Source: Crossiella sp. CA-258035
GTDB lineage: Bacteria > Actinomycetota > Actinomycetes > Mycobacteriales > Pseudonocardiaceae
Length of the DNA stretch: 64,000 nt
Direction of reading: 5' to 3'
Assembly (NCBI RefSeq): GCF_030064675.1
Contig: NZ_CP116413.1
Coordinates: 4,372,001 to 4,436,000, forward strand
This document shows positions 17,615-27,800 of the stretch, in pieces. Numbering within the stretch: position 1 is the first letter of the stretch; each line of letters starts with the position of its first letter. The position numbers were made by a program, and so were the translations under genes. The notes below the pieces were generated by a model. That model was not told the DNA's origin. It was given only the letters and a program-made list of their open reading frames with translations, and made no database searches.

Positions 17615-20163
17615 GGTCATCGCACACCAAGTCCTTGCGCCCCCTTGAGGAAGACCAACTCCGCGCGGTCCTGTTGGATCCCGCAACCGGCGTGGACTCC
17701 TTCACGGACGACCTGTATTCGCGGGTCGCCCATCTGTGTCGCGTGCCGGACGACGGGAGTGATCTGGACGTGGCTGTCCTTATCCGACACCTGTTGCGCC
17801 GGTGGAGCCGGGCGGGCAACCGGCCGGAGCAGGTGGTCACCTCACCCAGCCTGTCCTTTCGGCTGCGGGCGGCGAAGGCGACGGACTTGGTCGAGAGCAC
17901 CCCCGATCACTGGCGAGCGAGGCCGTGGCAGCCCCCCTGGCTTGCTGACACTGCCGACAAGCACAGTGGCGGACCAGACGGCGCTGTACTCGCCGGCACT
18001 CCCGGCGAGGCCCGCTTCAGTCAAGCCGGCCTCCCTGCTGATCCGTTCTTCTTCGACATCACCGGATTCACGTCGTACCGGACACCCGGCCAGCAGGCTG
18101 CGGTGCGCGCCGCGATGACCGCGGCTCCGGGTAGCACGATCACCGCGATGCTGCCGACCAGTTCCGGCAAGACCGAGGTCGCCCTGTGTCTCGCCGAGCG
18201 ATGGAAGTACAGCGTCTGCCTCATCGTCGTGCCGACCGTGGCGTTGGCGCAGGACTTCGAGCGGCGGTTCCGCGACCACTACGCGAGCCGGAACGAGCGG
18301 ATCAACCGAGACGACCTCGTATTCGCCTGGACCGCTGATACCCCTGAGGCCACCCGGCAGCGCATTCGCCTCGCGGTCACTGAAGGCAGGCAGCGCATCT
18401 TGGTGACTTCGCCGGAGTCGGTGACCCGGTCGCTGAGCCACACGTTGAAGCAGGCCGCAGGACGGGGCCGCCTCGGCGGGCTGGTCATCGACGAAGCACA
18501 TCTGGTCACCCAGTGGGGGCGCGACTTCCGGCCAGAGTTTCGTACCCTGGCCAGCCTCAGGCGGGAGTTGTTGGACGAAGCTAAGTCGGCGGCCGTCCGG
18601 CTCCCGGTGACCCTGCTGCTCAGTGCGACTCTCGGCGCAGCGGAACTCAACGATCTGCAGCTGCTGTTTGGATCCCCTGGCCCGACCGCGCTTATCGCGG
18701 CGAACGCCCTGCGCCAGGAACCCGACGTGTGGCTTGCGGAGTCCGGGAGCACCGAGGACAGGGACGCCAAGGTCTTGGAGACTCTCGCCCACGTGCCGCG
18801 TCCGGCCATTCTCTACGTCACCAGTCCGGAGGATGCGGACCGATGGGCGACGCGACTCCGCGAGATCGGATATCAACGCCTGTCGGTTGTCAGCAGCAAG
18901 ACGACCAATGACAACCGCGCCCAGGTGTTGGCCGCCCTTCGAAGCACGCCCGAGCAACCCGCGCGTACCGACCTGGTAGTGGCCACCTCCGCGTTCGGCC
19001 TGGGCATCGACTACGCCCATATCCGCACCGTGGTGCACGCCTGTCTGCCCGAGACCGTCGACCGTTGGTATCAGGAGTTGGGTCGCGGTGGTCGCGACGG
19101 CCACGCGTGCGCGGGTTTCCTGCTGACTGGCCCGGAGGATCTCCATCAAGCCGAGCAACTTGCCACGAAGGTCCTGTCAGCGAAGGTCGCGCAGAGGCGC
19201 TGGCGCGACCTATGGGCACACCGCAGGGAACTCCCGCACGGGCACTTCCTTGACCTAGAGGGCAGTAGCGGTGCGGCCGAGGAGGGTAGTTACAACCGCA
19301 AGTGGAACGTGCAACTGGTGCAGGGACTGGTGGAGTTGGGTGCTGTCGAACACCGCCGGGTCGACTTCGACGACATCCTCGAGTTGCGCGGGGAAGGTGA
19401 GGCACGACCGGACTGGGTGGCTGTCGAGCTGATCCGGTCCGACCTTGCCGAGGAGGAATTCTGGAAGGTTCACTGGAGCCCTTGGCAGCGAGAGCAGCGG
19501 AAGCGATCGATGGCGTCGCTGACCACCATGTGTCGAGTGGTCTCGGGGGAGGTCTCCGCGTGTGCTGGCATCGCGGACTCCTACCAACCGGATGAACGGG
19601 TCTGGGAACGGCACGGCGATGCGGCTCGGTGGGTCGCACCTGAGGCCAAGTGTGGTCGCTGCCCGCGGTGTCGGCAGGACAGGGTCGCGCCGCCCGGTGA
19701 TCCCGCCCCGCGCCCCTTGCAGAAGTGGGTACTGGGCGAGGAGGACCTCAACCTCGACGACCTAAAAGCGGTGGCCGAAACCTACCCGGGACTGATCGTT
19801 CTTGCCGCCGCTGATCCCGTGGCGATCGCCCCTCGCCTGGCGAAATCGCTCGTCCGACGGGGGATCAGGCACCTGGCTGGACCTGTCGGCGAGTTCGGTG
19901 CCGAGGACAGGTTGTTCGTCGACCCCGCTCCGACATCTCCCTGGGCGCTCACCCCCCGCGGCGTGTTCGTCGTCTACCCACCCGGAGTGCGGATCACTGC
20001 TTCCTGGTTCAACCGCGCCACTCGGCTGCGAGCCCGAGATCCGGCGCGGCCACCCGTGGACATCCTCCTCGTCCCGTCGGATGCCAGGATTGACGGCAAG
20101 GACGTGGTGAGGCACCTGCGTGCACTCGATGCAAACATCGCCTTGCAGATTCTCGGAGACTGA
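17611..20163 (+). CDS. dpdF: DpdF-like RecQ-type ATP-dependent DNA helicase
   Basis: An 850-residue RecQ-like SF2 helicase. A Q-motif-like YRTPGQQAAV (156-165) precedes Walker A LPTSSGKT (181-188), LIVVPTVAL, the DEAH box IDEAHLVTQWGRDFRPEF (293-310; the W-G-x-D-F-R-P signature is typical of RecQ) and LLLSATLG. Lobe 2 has VVATSAFGLGIDYAHIRTVVH and motif VI ELGRGGRDGHACAG. A later Cys cluster (KCGRCPRCRQ, about 695) may bind zinc. I start at ATG 17611, which overlaps the DpdE stop as ATGA; the 17581 start is ten codons longer and lies inside dpdE. Role: inferred DNA unwinding during restriction in the Dpd pathway. Confidence 0.82.
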   Translation: MRSSHTKSLRPLEEDQLRAVLLDPATGVDSFTDDLYSRVAHLCRVPDDGSDLDVAVLIRHLLRRWSRAGNRPEQVVTSPSLSFRLRAAKATDLVESTPDHWRARPWQPPWLADTADKHSGGPDGAVLAGTPGEARFSQAGLPADPFFFDITGFTSYRTPGQQAAVRAAMTAAPGSTITAMLPTSSGKTEVALCLAERWKYSVCLIVVPTVALAQDFERRFRDHYASRNERINRDDLVFAWTADTPEATRQRIRLAVTEGRQRILVTSPESVTRSLSHTLKQAAGRGRLGGLVIDEAHLVTQWGRDFRPEFRTLASLRRELLDEAKSAAVRLPVTLLLSATLGAAELNDLQLLFGSPGPTALIAANALRQEPDVWLAESGSTEDRDAKVLETLAHVPRPAILYVTSPEDADRWATRLREIGYQRLSVVSSKTTNDNRAQVLAALRSTPEQPARTDLVVATSAFGLGIDYAHIRTVVHACLPETVDRWYQELGRGGRDGHACAGFLLTGPEDLHQAEQLATKVLSAKVAQRRWRDLWAHRRELPHGHFLDLEGSSGAAEEGSYNRKWNVQLVQGLVELGAVEHRRVDFDDILELRGEGEARPDWVAVELIRSDLAEEEFWKVHWSPWQREQRKRSMASLTTMCRVVSGEVSACAGIADSYQPDERVWERHGDAARWVAPEAKCGRCPRCRQDRVAPPGDPAPRPLQKWVLGEEDLNLDDLKAVAETYPGLIVLAAADPVAIAPRLAKSLVRRGIRHLAGPVGEFGAEDRLFVDPAPTSPWALTPRGVFVVYPPGVRITASWFNRATRLRARDPARPPVDILLVPSDARIDGKDVVRHLRALDANIALQILGD

Positions 20164-20167
20164 CCTC

Positions 20168-21040
20168 GTGGACTTCCTGAAGACCCATGTCCGCGCAAGC
20201 GCGCAGGCACTACTGATCATCTGTCGTCGACTCGGCACCCGACCAGAAGGGCGGACCACCGTCGAGTTGCAACGTGACCTACAGCCGGAACTGCTGGTGC
20301 GGCAGAGCAGTCCCAAAGAAAGCGCATTGCTGCCCTCGTTGAAGGTGGGGGAGCACCTGGGGATGGTGACTGCGAGCGGGGGCTCGCCTGAAGTGTGGTC
20401 GCTTGGTCCGAACGTCGACACCGGGCTATTGGTCGACTCGCCGGAACGAACCAACGCCTTTTATGCGGCCGTATTGCGAGCCATCGGGTCCACTGCGATC
20501 GCGGACCTGGAGTCCGGGACGAAGCCCTCGGACGTGGCGATGGGGCTCGCGTGGTGGTGTGCCCTCGATCCGTACGAGCGGCTCCCCACCGCTTGGGCCG
20601 AGGCCGAAGCGGTAGTGAAGGCCGCGCAGATGGAGTCCGCGATCGGCAACAGCTCCCAGTGGCCGCAGTTCACCCGGTGGGCTAGGACGCTCGGCCTCGT
20701 GACAACGACGGAGTTTAGCCGGAAGCCACAGTTGGCCCCCGATTGCACTCGCGCGTTGCGCCATGCGTTGCCTGCTCTGCCTCGCCATGCGGAGGCGAAC
20801 CAGTGGCTCCACCAGGCACAAGAGCTAGTACCGGTACTGAGCCCACGGTTGGCTGCCAGACTTCCGCAGCCCCCTGACACGGCTTATGTCGGTGGTTCTC
20901 TCGCGCTCGCGCTGAACAAACTTGCACACATCAAGAAGATCGAGTTGTTGGCTACTGCGGACGCCACATCCAGTGTGGTCGTGCGGTTGGGTGAGCGGGA
21001 CCGCGTCGTCAGTCACATCCGGGTCCTGGAGGCAACATGA
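20168..21040 (+). CDS. dpdG: DpdG-like protein
   Basis: A 290-residue soluble protein without a recognisable enzyme motif. Its position between the RecQ-like helicase and the large P-loop ATPase, and its size, match DpdG of the Dpd cluster. The GTG at 20168 is chosen because GGAG (20155-20158) lies nine bases before it; it sits four bases after the dpdF stop. The N-terminal third (LLIICRRLGTRPEGRTTVELQ) and middle (WPQFTRWARTLGLVTTTE) have the look of winged-helix segments, so a DNA-binding or adaptor role is possible (inference). The stop overlaps the dpdH ATG. Confidence 0.65.
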   Translation: MDFLKTHVRASAQALLIICRRLGTRPEGRTTVELQRDLQPELLVRQSSPKESALLPSLKVGEHLGMVTASGGSPEVWSLGPNVDTGLLVDSPERTNAFYAAVLRAIGSTAIADLESGTKPSDVAMGLAWWCALDPYERLPTAWAEAEAVVKAAQMESAIGNSSQWPQFTRWARTLGLVTTTEFSRKPQLAPDCTRALRHALPALPRHAEANQWLHQAQELVPVLSPRLAARLPQPPDTAYVGGSLALALNKLAHIKKIELLATADATSSVVVRLGERDRVVSHIRVLEAT

Positions 21041-24000
21041 CCACGCTCAAGGGATTCCGCTGCTGGACGGCGGAATCGGTCCGCAGCACTGTCTACTCCG
21101 ACATCGGCGCGCTGCCCAGCGATGCCGACGCCCTGTTCCTCGCCGCGCACACTCCGATGGTCCTGTCCCACCTGAGTGGAGTGGAGATCGCTGAGGGCGA
21201 CGGCTCCGAGCGGGACGTGCTGCGGGCGCTACGGGCTGGGTTGGGCGACGCGAATCGCAACACCCTTATCGCGGTGACCGGCGAGTCCGGAGCAGGCAAG
21301 AGCCATGTCGTGCGCTGGGTACATGCTCATTGGCCTGCGGACCTGGCCAACTGCCACGTCTTGTACGTGCCCCGCGCTGTACAGACCATTCGCGACCTTC
21401 TCCGTAGCATCGTCGATGGGCTGCCCACCGCCGGCGGCAGCGAGCTCTTGGCCCGGGTGGAGAACGCGGTTGCCGGAACTAGCCCGGAGCAGTTGCGCGA
21501 CCGACTGCTGGAGGAAACGCGGTTTGCTCTCACCTGGACACTCGAAACAGAACAAGGCCATCCGAACGAGACGAACGACGAGCGTAACGTCCGCATCGAA
21601 CGCAACATGTTGCTGGGTGAGCCAGATGCCAACGGCAAACGCAGACATGGACTGGCCGATCTGCTGCAGGTGACCAAGGTCAACGAAACGCTCCTGCAGC
21701 CCGGCGGAACCCTTGACGTCATCGTCAACTCGTTGCTGGACAAGGTATCCCGACGCGACACAGTTGAGTTCCAGCGCAGCGACCTCCCGCTGGGCAAGCC
21801 TGGCGTCCGCAGCGCGGTCGCCAAGTTCGATGAACTGGCCGAACTGTGGGACATTGTCTCCCACGAGCCGCAGCAAGCGCTGGAAGTGCTCAACCAGGCC
21901 GTCCAACGTGGTTTGTCCGCGGCCATTGGGCTGCGTGCGCCCGATGGCGAGAACCTCGACGACCTGTTCCGCGAGGCCCGCCAAACCCTGCGCAGGCAGG
22001 GCAGGGAGTTGGTCCTGTTGTTTGAGGACCTCGCTCAGTTCGGCCTTATCGGCGGTGAGTTGTACGACCAGCTCGCCACCCAGCCAGACGAGGACATGGC
22101 GCCGTTGAGGGCCGTCTTCGCTGTCACGGACGGCCCGTTCAAGAAGATCGTCCGTACGGTCGGCACCCGGATCACCCACCAGTTCGCGGTCTCCGAGGAC
22201 GCCCTGCCACAGCGCGAGGCATTCATCGCGCGCTACCTCAACCTGGTGCGGTTGGGCAATGACCGAGTCGACGCGTTGTGGCGCCGTGCCGATCGGGACG
22301 ACGACACCTGGCTGCCCAACGCCTGCGACAGTGGTCCGGACGGCGCACCATGCCCGATGCGATCGCGCTGCCACGCCGGCTTCGGCGCCGTGGAGATCGA
22401 CGGCCTGGGCCAGGTCGGTCTTTATCCGTACAACGAGGCGGCGCTGAAACGGGCACTGGAGCGACCTACTACTCCGGACAAACCCAGGACGCCGCGCAGC
22501 GACATCAACGAGTGCGTTTCCGATACCCTTATTGAGGCGTACGCGCACCTGGGGCGGGGAACCTTCCCGCATGAGCGGGCCTTCACACGGTTCGACCACC
22601 AGCACAAGCTGCCGAAGTCGGCGTTGCTCAACGGTAGGACCGGGGAGGAAGGCGATCGGTATTTCCGAGCCGCGGTATTGTGGGGTGCCGAGCAACACCC
22701 GAATTCCGTGGTGCTGGAGGCATTTGGCCTAGCGGACAAGTCCGGTTCGGATCCGGTTGAACAGGCGCGGCCTGTTGTCGTTGCGAAGCCAGTTTCACGG
22801 ACCCAAGCCGGCGCGGTCCCAACGAACTCGCCACCGCAAAAGCCATCGCTGCCGAGCCCACTCCAATCGCTGTTCCAGTGGGAGACTGGATCGCAACTGT
22901 CGGAACGGGACGTCAAGATGTATCGTCCCATTCTGTACACACTGGTTCTTATGCGGCTTGACCTGGAGCGTGATCTCGTTCACCGCCGGTCGAGCGGCCT
23001 CATTGACGACCTGTTCGGCAACTACTTCAAGCAGACGTCATTCTACTTCGGTCCTGACGCCTATGGTCAGCGGGCAGGCGAGGGCAGCATCACCTTCACC
23101 CTCGAACGCTGTTCCGAGGACGTCAACGTCCTTGCTGCCGCCAAGTGGTATGTCGACCATGGGCACTGGGATCGGTACAGCGGAAACTGGGATTGGCCAA
23201 GGGGCCTCGAGCCACACGACCTCATGCTCAGCCTGGAGACCCGGCTCGACGACTGGGCCGAGCAGGTTCGCGCTGGATTTCTCGCCAAGGTGCGGGTGAA
23301 GGAGTTGGCACGGGCCGCCGTCGGAGTTCGGGCCATCGCGTTGATGTGTTGTGGGGAGGATCCACGGAATCTCACCACGCTAAGGGATGCGCTCGCCGAG
23401 GCGGTGACATTGGATATCGCCGATGGCTGGGAAGACGCGGCCGTGGCCGCCCGGGCGCTGTTGGACCACCACGTGCTCACCGACATCGTCGCCGGGTTCG
23501 CCAGCGCGCGCCAGGGCACAGGCGAGCCTCAGTTGCTCGACTTCGTCACGCTCGAGACGGACCTGCACGATGCCGTTACGACTCCGACGGCGTTCCTCGA
23601 GTCGGTAGCGGAGGACATGCAGGCAATCGCGCCGCAGTTGGCCAAAGATGCAAAGGGCTTGCTTACCGCCATTCAACAGTCTGGGGCCGAATTCATGGAA
23701 TCGGTCATCGAAGCGCAGGCTACGTTGGCCGACACACTCGAGGGTGCTAAGCCTCGGGCAGTGGTGGCACCTGCGGAGGAATTGGCTAGGCAAGCAGTGA
23801 AAAGCGGGTTCTTCCGGCCCGCCGACGGAAAGAACGCGTTCTTGTCCGCCCTTGAGGTCCTCCGCAGCACTCCGGACCGCCTCCCCTTGACCTGGCGTCC
23901 GTCGGCCGGGGTCGACTTCCTCGACAGCGCCGTCCGCGTCCAGTCTTGGGCGGGTGCGACGATCCGCGCCGCCGTAGCGATGAGAGTGGTCCGCGACGCC

Positions 24001-24147
24001 GTGGCGCGGACCGAGGAAGAGTGCCGGCGGAACACGCCTGAATCCAGCGACGTGGAAGAACTGGAACAGCGCGTGCGAACGGAGCTGGACAACCTGAGCC
24101 AGTCGTTGCAGGCACTGAGTAATGAGGCGGGTGCTGTCGATGTCTAG
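21037..24147 (+). CDS. dpdH: DpdH-like large P-loop ATPase
   Basis: A 1036-residue ATPase. Walker A GESGAGKS is at residues 82-89, and a Walker B-like LVLLFEDLAQFG at about 325 follows a long helical insert. A cysteine-bearing segment (CDSGPDGAPCPMRSRCHAGF, about 430) may bind zinc. The C-terminal half is helical with no catalytic motif I recognise. Its size and place between DpdG and DpdI fit DpdH, a restriction-side component of the Dpd system; the architecture resembles AAA+/STAND ATPases that hold DNA or partner subunits. The ATG overlaps the dpdG stop (ATGA), and the gene ends eight bases inside dpdI. The ATPase call is firm; the DpdH name rests on context. Confidence 0.75.
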   Translation: MTTLKGFRCWTAESVRSTVYSDIGALPSDADALFLAAHTPMVLSHLSGVEIAEGDGSERDVLRALRAGLGDANRNTLIAVTGESGAGKSHVVRWVHAHWPADLANCHVLYVPRAVQTIRDLLRSIVDGLPTAGGSELLARVENAVAGTSPEQLRDRLLEETRFALTWTLETEQGHPNETNDERNVRIERNMLLGEPDANGKRRHGLADLLQVTKVNETLLQPGGTLDVIVNSLLDKVSRRDTVEFQRSDLPLGKPGVRSAVAKFDELAELWDIVSHEPQQALEVLNQAVQRGLSAAIGLRAPDGENLDDLFREARQTLRRQGRELVLLFEDLAQFGLIGGELYDQLATQPDEDMAPLRAVFAVTDGPFKKIVRTVGTRITHQFAVSEDALPQREAFIARYLNLVRLGNDRVDALWRRADRDDDTWLPNACDSGPDGAPCPMRSRCHAGFGAVEIDGLGQVGLYPYNEAALKRALERPTTPDKPRTPRSDINECVSDTLIEAYAHLGRGTFPHERAFTRFDHQHKLPKSALLNGRTGEEGDRYFRAAVLWGAEQHPNSVVLEAFGLADKSGSDPVEQARPVVVAKPVSRTQAGAVPTNSPPQKPSLPSPLQSLFQWETGSQLSERDVKMYRPILYTLVLMRLDLERDLVHRRSSGLIDDLFGNYFKQTSFYFGPDAYGQRAGEGSITFTLERCSEDVNVLAAAKWYVDHGHWDRYSGNWDWPRGLEPHDLMLSLETRLDDWAEQVRAGFLAKVRVKELARAAVGVRAIALMCCGEDPRNLTTLRDALAEAVTLDIADGWEDAAVAARALLDHHVLTDIVAGFASARQGTGEPQLLDFVTLETDLHDAVTTPTAFLESVAEDMQAIAPQLAKDAKGLLTAIQQSGAEFMESVIEAQATLADTLEGAKPRAVVAPAEELARQAVKSGFFRPADGKNAFLSALEVLRSTPDRLPLTWRPSAGVDFLDSAVRVQSWAGATIRAAVAMRVVRDAVARTEEECRRNTPESSDVEELEQRVRTELDNLSQSLQALSNEAGAVDV

Positions 24148-24850
24148 CCAGTTGCCTGAGTGGCTCACCCGTGCGGCGCAGATGGTGAACCGAGCGAGCA
24201 ACGAGAAAGCCATGCAGGACCGGATGAACGATCTGCAGCAGGTGGATGTCGATCTGACCAGGTTGACCCGCAGGGTGACCAAGTTGGTTGCTGCCGCCGA
24301 GGTCGGCCGGAGCGAGTGGTGGCCAGGCACGAACCTGCCAGATGACGTCTTCGACCTAGTGGCGGCCGTGCGCAAGTCGTTTGAGCAGCGTCCGTGGCGG
24401 AAGGCGGAGAAGGAACTGGACAAGTTGGTCGGGAGGCTCGAGGCCGAGGTGAAGTCGGCGTGGGGAGCGTTTGTCGGTCGATTGGCGGGAAGCAGCGCGA
24501 ACTTGAGCGGCCTCGTCCACGTGACGAGGGCGGCTCTCGGGCTCGCCGAGATCGCGGCGGAGGTGGAGAGCGCGCTGACCGCCCTGTCCAGGGTGCAAAC
24601 GGCGCTGCCAGACGAGAAAGCGATGGAGATCGTGGCCACCGCGGCCGCGGCCCTCGAACGGCTGGCGACCAGGCTGCCCGACGAGGTCCACGTGTTCCTG
24701 GACGCCGCGACCCGGAGCGAGGGGGTCGAACTGTCCGCGCTGACCCCAGCGGTAGTGTCCTGGCTCACGGCGAACGGGGTCGCCGGGGAGTTCCGCATTG
24801 TCGCGGGCCGGCAGTCCGCAAGTAGGGGGCGAGGACAGAACCGTGGTTGA
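24140..24850 (+). CDS. dpdI: DpdI-like helical protein
   Basis: A 236-residue protein dominated by amphipathic helices with strong coiled-coil character (MQDRMNDLQQVDVDLTRLTR, then KAEKELDKLVGRLEAEVKS and EIAAEVESALTALSRVQ). It has no enzymatic motif, signal peptide or Cys cluster. Length and location between the ATPase and the giant helicase match DpdI. ATG 24140 is favoured: GAGGCGGG lies upstream, and the overlap with the dpdH stop is eight bases. ATG 24122 would add six residues. It probably acts as a structural or bridging subunit for DpdH and DpdJ (inference from coiled coil and context). Confidence 0.62.
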   Translation: MSSQLPEWLTRAAQMVNRASNEKAMQDRMNDLQQVDVDLTRLTRRVTKLVAAAEVGRSEWWPGTNLPDDVFDLVAAVRKSFEQRPWRKAEKELDKLVGRLEAEVKSAWGAFVGRLAGSSANLSGLVHVTRAALGLAEIAAEVESALTALSRVQTALPDEKAMEIVATAAAALERLATRLPDEVHVFLDAATRSEGVELSALTPAVVSWLTANGVAGEFRIVAGRQSASRGRGQNRG

Positions 24851-27800
24851 CGAACAGCTCCGACGTGATCTGGACGCGTTGTCGCGGCTGGAACTACGCG
24901 AGGCCGAGTTGCTCGCCTGGGGGGCAGTCGGGGCAGAGTGGACAGCCAAGGAGATCCAACAGCTACTCGACGAGACTGAGGCCGACCCAGACGTGCTGGC
25001 ACGTCTGGAGGAGAAGGCTTTGGTGGTGCGCACGCCGAACCAGGGCTACCGCACTCGCAGTGCTGAGACGGTGCGGTTGATGGCGACGTTACGCCAAGCG
25101 TTCCGTCACGAACGGGTCACCGAAGGCAAGCCCCTCGTGCTCGATCACCGCTTCCTGCACCGGCCACGCCGGCGCCCGAAGCGGGACCTGCCTGCGGACA
25201 AGGCGCTCGCTGGCGCCCGCCAGTACCTCGATGAAGCGGGCGAGGCGGTCGCGCGGGCCATCGCGCCACCTCACATCTCCGGGTTCCAGCAGCGCAGCGC
25301 CGAGAACGTGTTGAAGGCCTTGTGCGGGAACGGCCCGGCCGGGGTGATCGTGACGGCCGGAACGGGTAGTGGGAAGACGCTGGCTTTCTACCTCCCGCTG
25401 CTGGCGTGGCTCGCCGATCGGGCAACCAAACAGCGCGCACCCGGCACGCTCGCCCTGGCTCTGTACCCACGCAATGAACTGCTCAAGGACCAACTGCGCG
25501 CTCTGCTGCGGCACCTGGAGACCGCGGCGCACGCGGGCGCGGGGCCGACGCTCAGCGTGGCGACATGGTTCGGCCCGACGCCCGCGGACGCGCGCAGTGT
25601 CAAGTTCGTGTGGCAGCGCAAGGGAAAGGACTACATCTGCCCGTACCTGCGTTGCCTCCAATGCAACAGCGATCTCGTCTGGCGCAACTCGGACATCTCG
25701 GCCAGGCCTGCCCGCGAAGGCCTGGAGTGCACAAACGATGATTGCGGCGCCCGCGTTGACGGGAGTGTGCTTAGGCTGACCCGCGACAGCGCGCAGCGGA
25801 ATCCCGCGCACGTCATGTTGACCACCACGGAGTCGCTCAACCGGCAACTGTCGGCACCGGGCAACCTCGTGGCATTCGGTGTGGTGCCGCCTCCGGGGAC
25901 GGCGGGCGTTGCACCGCTCGCTGCGGTGTTGCTGGACGAGGTGCACACCTACGAGGGGCCGAGCGGCGCGCAGAACGCCATCCTGTTCCGGAGGCTCAAG
26001 CACCGTTTGCGCCGCGACCCCGTCTGGGTCGGGCTCTCCGCGACTCTGCGTGCCCCCGAGTCGTTCCTGGCCCGATTGGTCAACCTGGCGCCGTCTACCG
26101 TGCAGGCGGTGCACCCGCAGCCGAGCGAGATGGAAGTCACCGGCGCCGAGTACCTGGTCGCCCTGCGGCACAACCCGCATTCCCGGACAGGGCCGCTGTC
26201 CCTGAGCATCCAGTCGGCCATGGTGCTGGCCCGATGCCTGGACAATCCGGTTCGCGACCCCATGAATCCGGCCCTGTCGTCCGAGGGTGTCTTCGGCAGC
26301 AAGGTGTTCGTGTTCACCGACAAGTTGGACAGCACGAACCGGCTGTACTGGGACCTGTGCGACGCGGAAGGGCATGGCATCCCGTCGAGGCAGCCCACTT
26401 CCCTGGCACACCTGAGGTCAGCTGAACAGAGCAGGATGAAGGCAGACCTCCGAGAACCGGAGGATGCGCGCGACGAGACAGGTCAGCGTTGGTGGCTCCC
26501 CGACATCCTCGGCCATGAGCTCGAGGCCGACCGGTCACTGATGATCGGCCGGACCAGTTCGCAGGACCGAGGGGTGGCCACCTTGGCGCAGGTCGTGGTG
26601 GCCACGGCGACCTTGGAGGTCGGTTTCGACGACGACCAGGTCGGCGCGGTGATCCAGCACAAGGCTCCGCACGACGCCGCGCAGTTCCTGCAGCGCAAGG
26701 GGCGCGCCGGCCGAAGCGTGCAGACCCGGCCGTGGACCGTCGTTGTGTTGAGCGACTGGGGCCGTGACCGGCAGGCGTGGGACGCATATGACGCCATGTT
26801 CGACCCCGAGTTGCCGCCGCGCACGATCCCGGTGGAGAACCTCTACGTCCTGCGCATCCAGGCGGTGTACGCGCTGCTGGACTGGCTCGCGATGGAGTTG
26901 CGGTACAAGGAGCGGGAGTCGACCTGGACCGACCTATCAGGTTCCGCGGCCCAACTGTTCCCGAACAACGCCTCCGCACAGGCGGCAACCGAGAAGCGCC
27001 AGTTGCGACTGCAGGCCGAACTGCGCCAGCTACTGGAGAGCGGCACTAAGCGGAGCATGCTGCGCAGGCACCTGCAGCACGCCCTCGGACTCGGCCACGA
27101 CGACCTGGCTGAGTCCATCGTGGACACTTTGTTGTGGGAATCGCCTCGCCCTCTACTGGTCGCGGTCATCCCGACGATGCTGCGCAGGCTCGAGGACAAC
27201 TGGCAAGGCGAACCGGTCGGCATGGACAACGGTCTGCAAACCCGGACCCCGCTGCGCGATTTCGTTCCAGGCAACCTGTTCGACGACCTGTTGGTGCCGG
27301 ATGTGGAGTTCACCGTGCCGGGACAGCGCGGGAAGAACGAGACCGAGCACTTGCCGGCGCTCCGCGCGTTGCGCGAGTTCTGCCCGGGGAACGTGAGCAG
27401 GCATTTCGGGGTCCACGCCGACAACAAGCGGCACTGGATCCCGCTGCCGACTCTGGCCCCCGGCGAACCACGGCGTCGGGTGGATGTGACCACGGCATAC
27501 CAGGCTAGGTTCGTCGACCGCGTCGACACGGGTGACACCCCGGTCGATGTCTACTCGCCCGTGAGCGCGACACTCGAAGCAGTCGACCGCGACGTGAAGG
27601 ACGCGTCGTCGATGACCCCGGACTGGGAGTTCCACGTCAGCAGACTCGGCTCGGGCAATGGGATCCGACTCGGTCGAGGTGCGGAGCGGCTGCTCGCGGA
27701 GATGACTGCCCACCTGCACGTTCAGGGTGGCGGCGTGCGCGCGATCCGGTTCGCGCGCACCGCGCACGGTACCCTGTGGAATCCCACTGCCGAGCCGGTT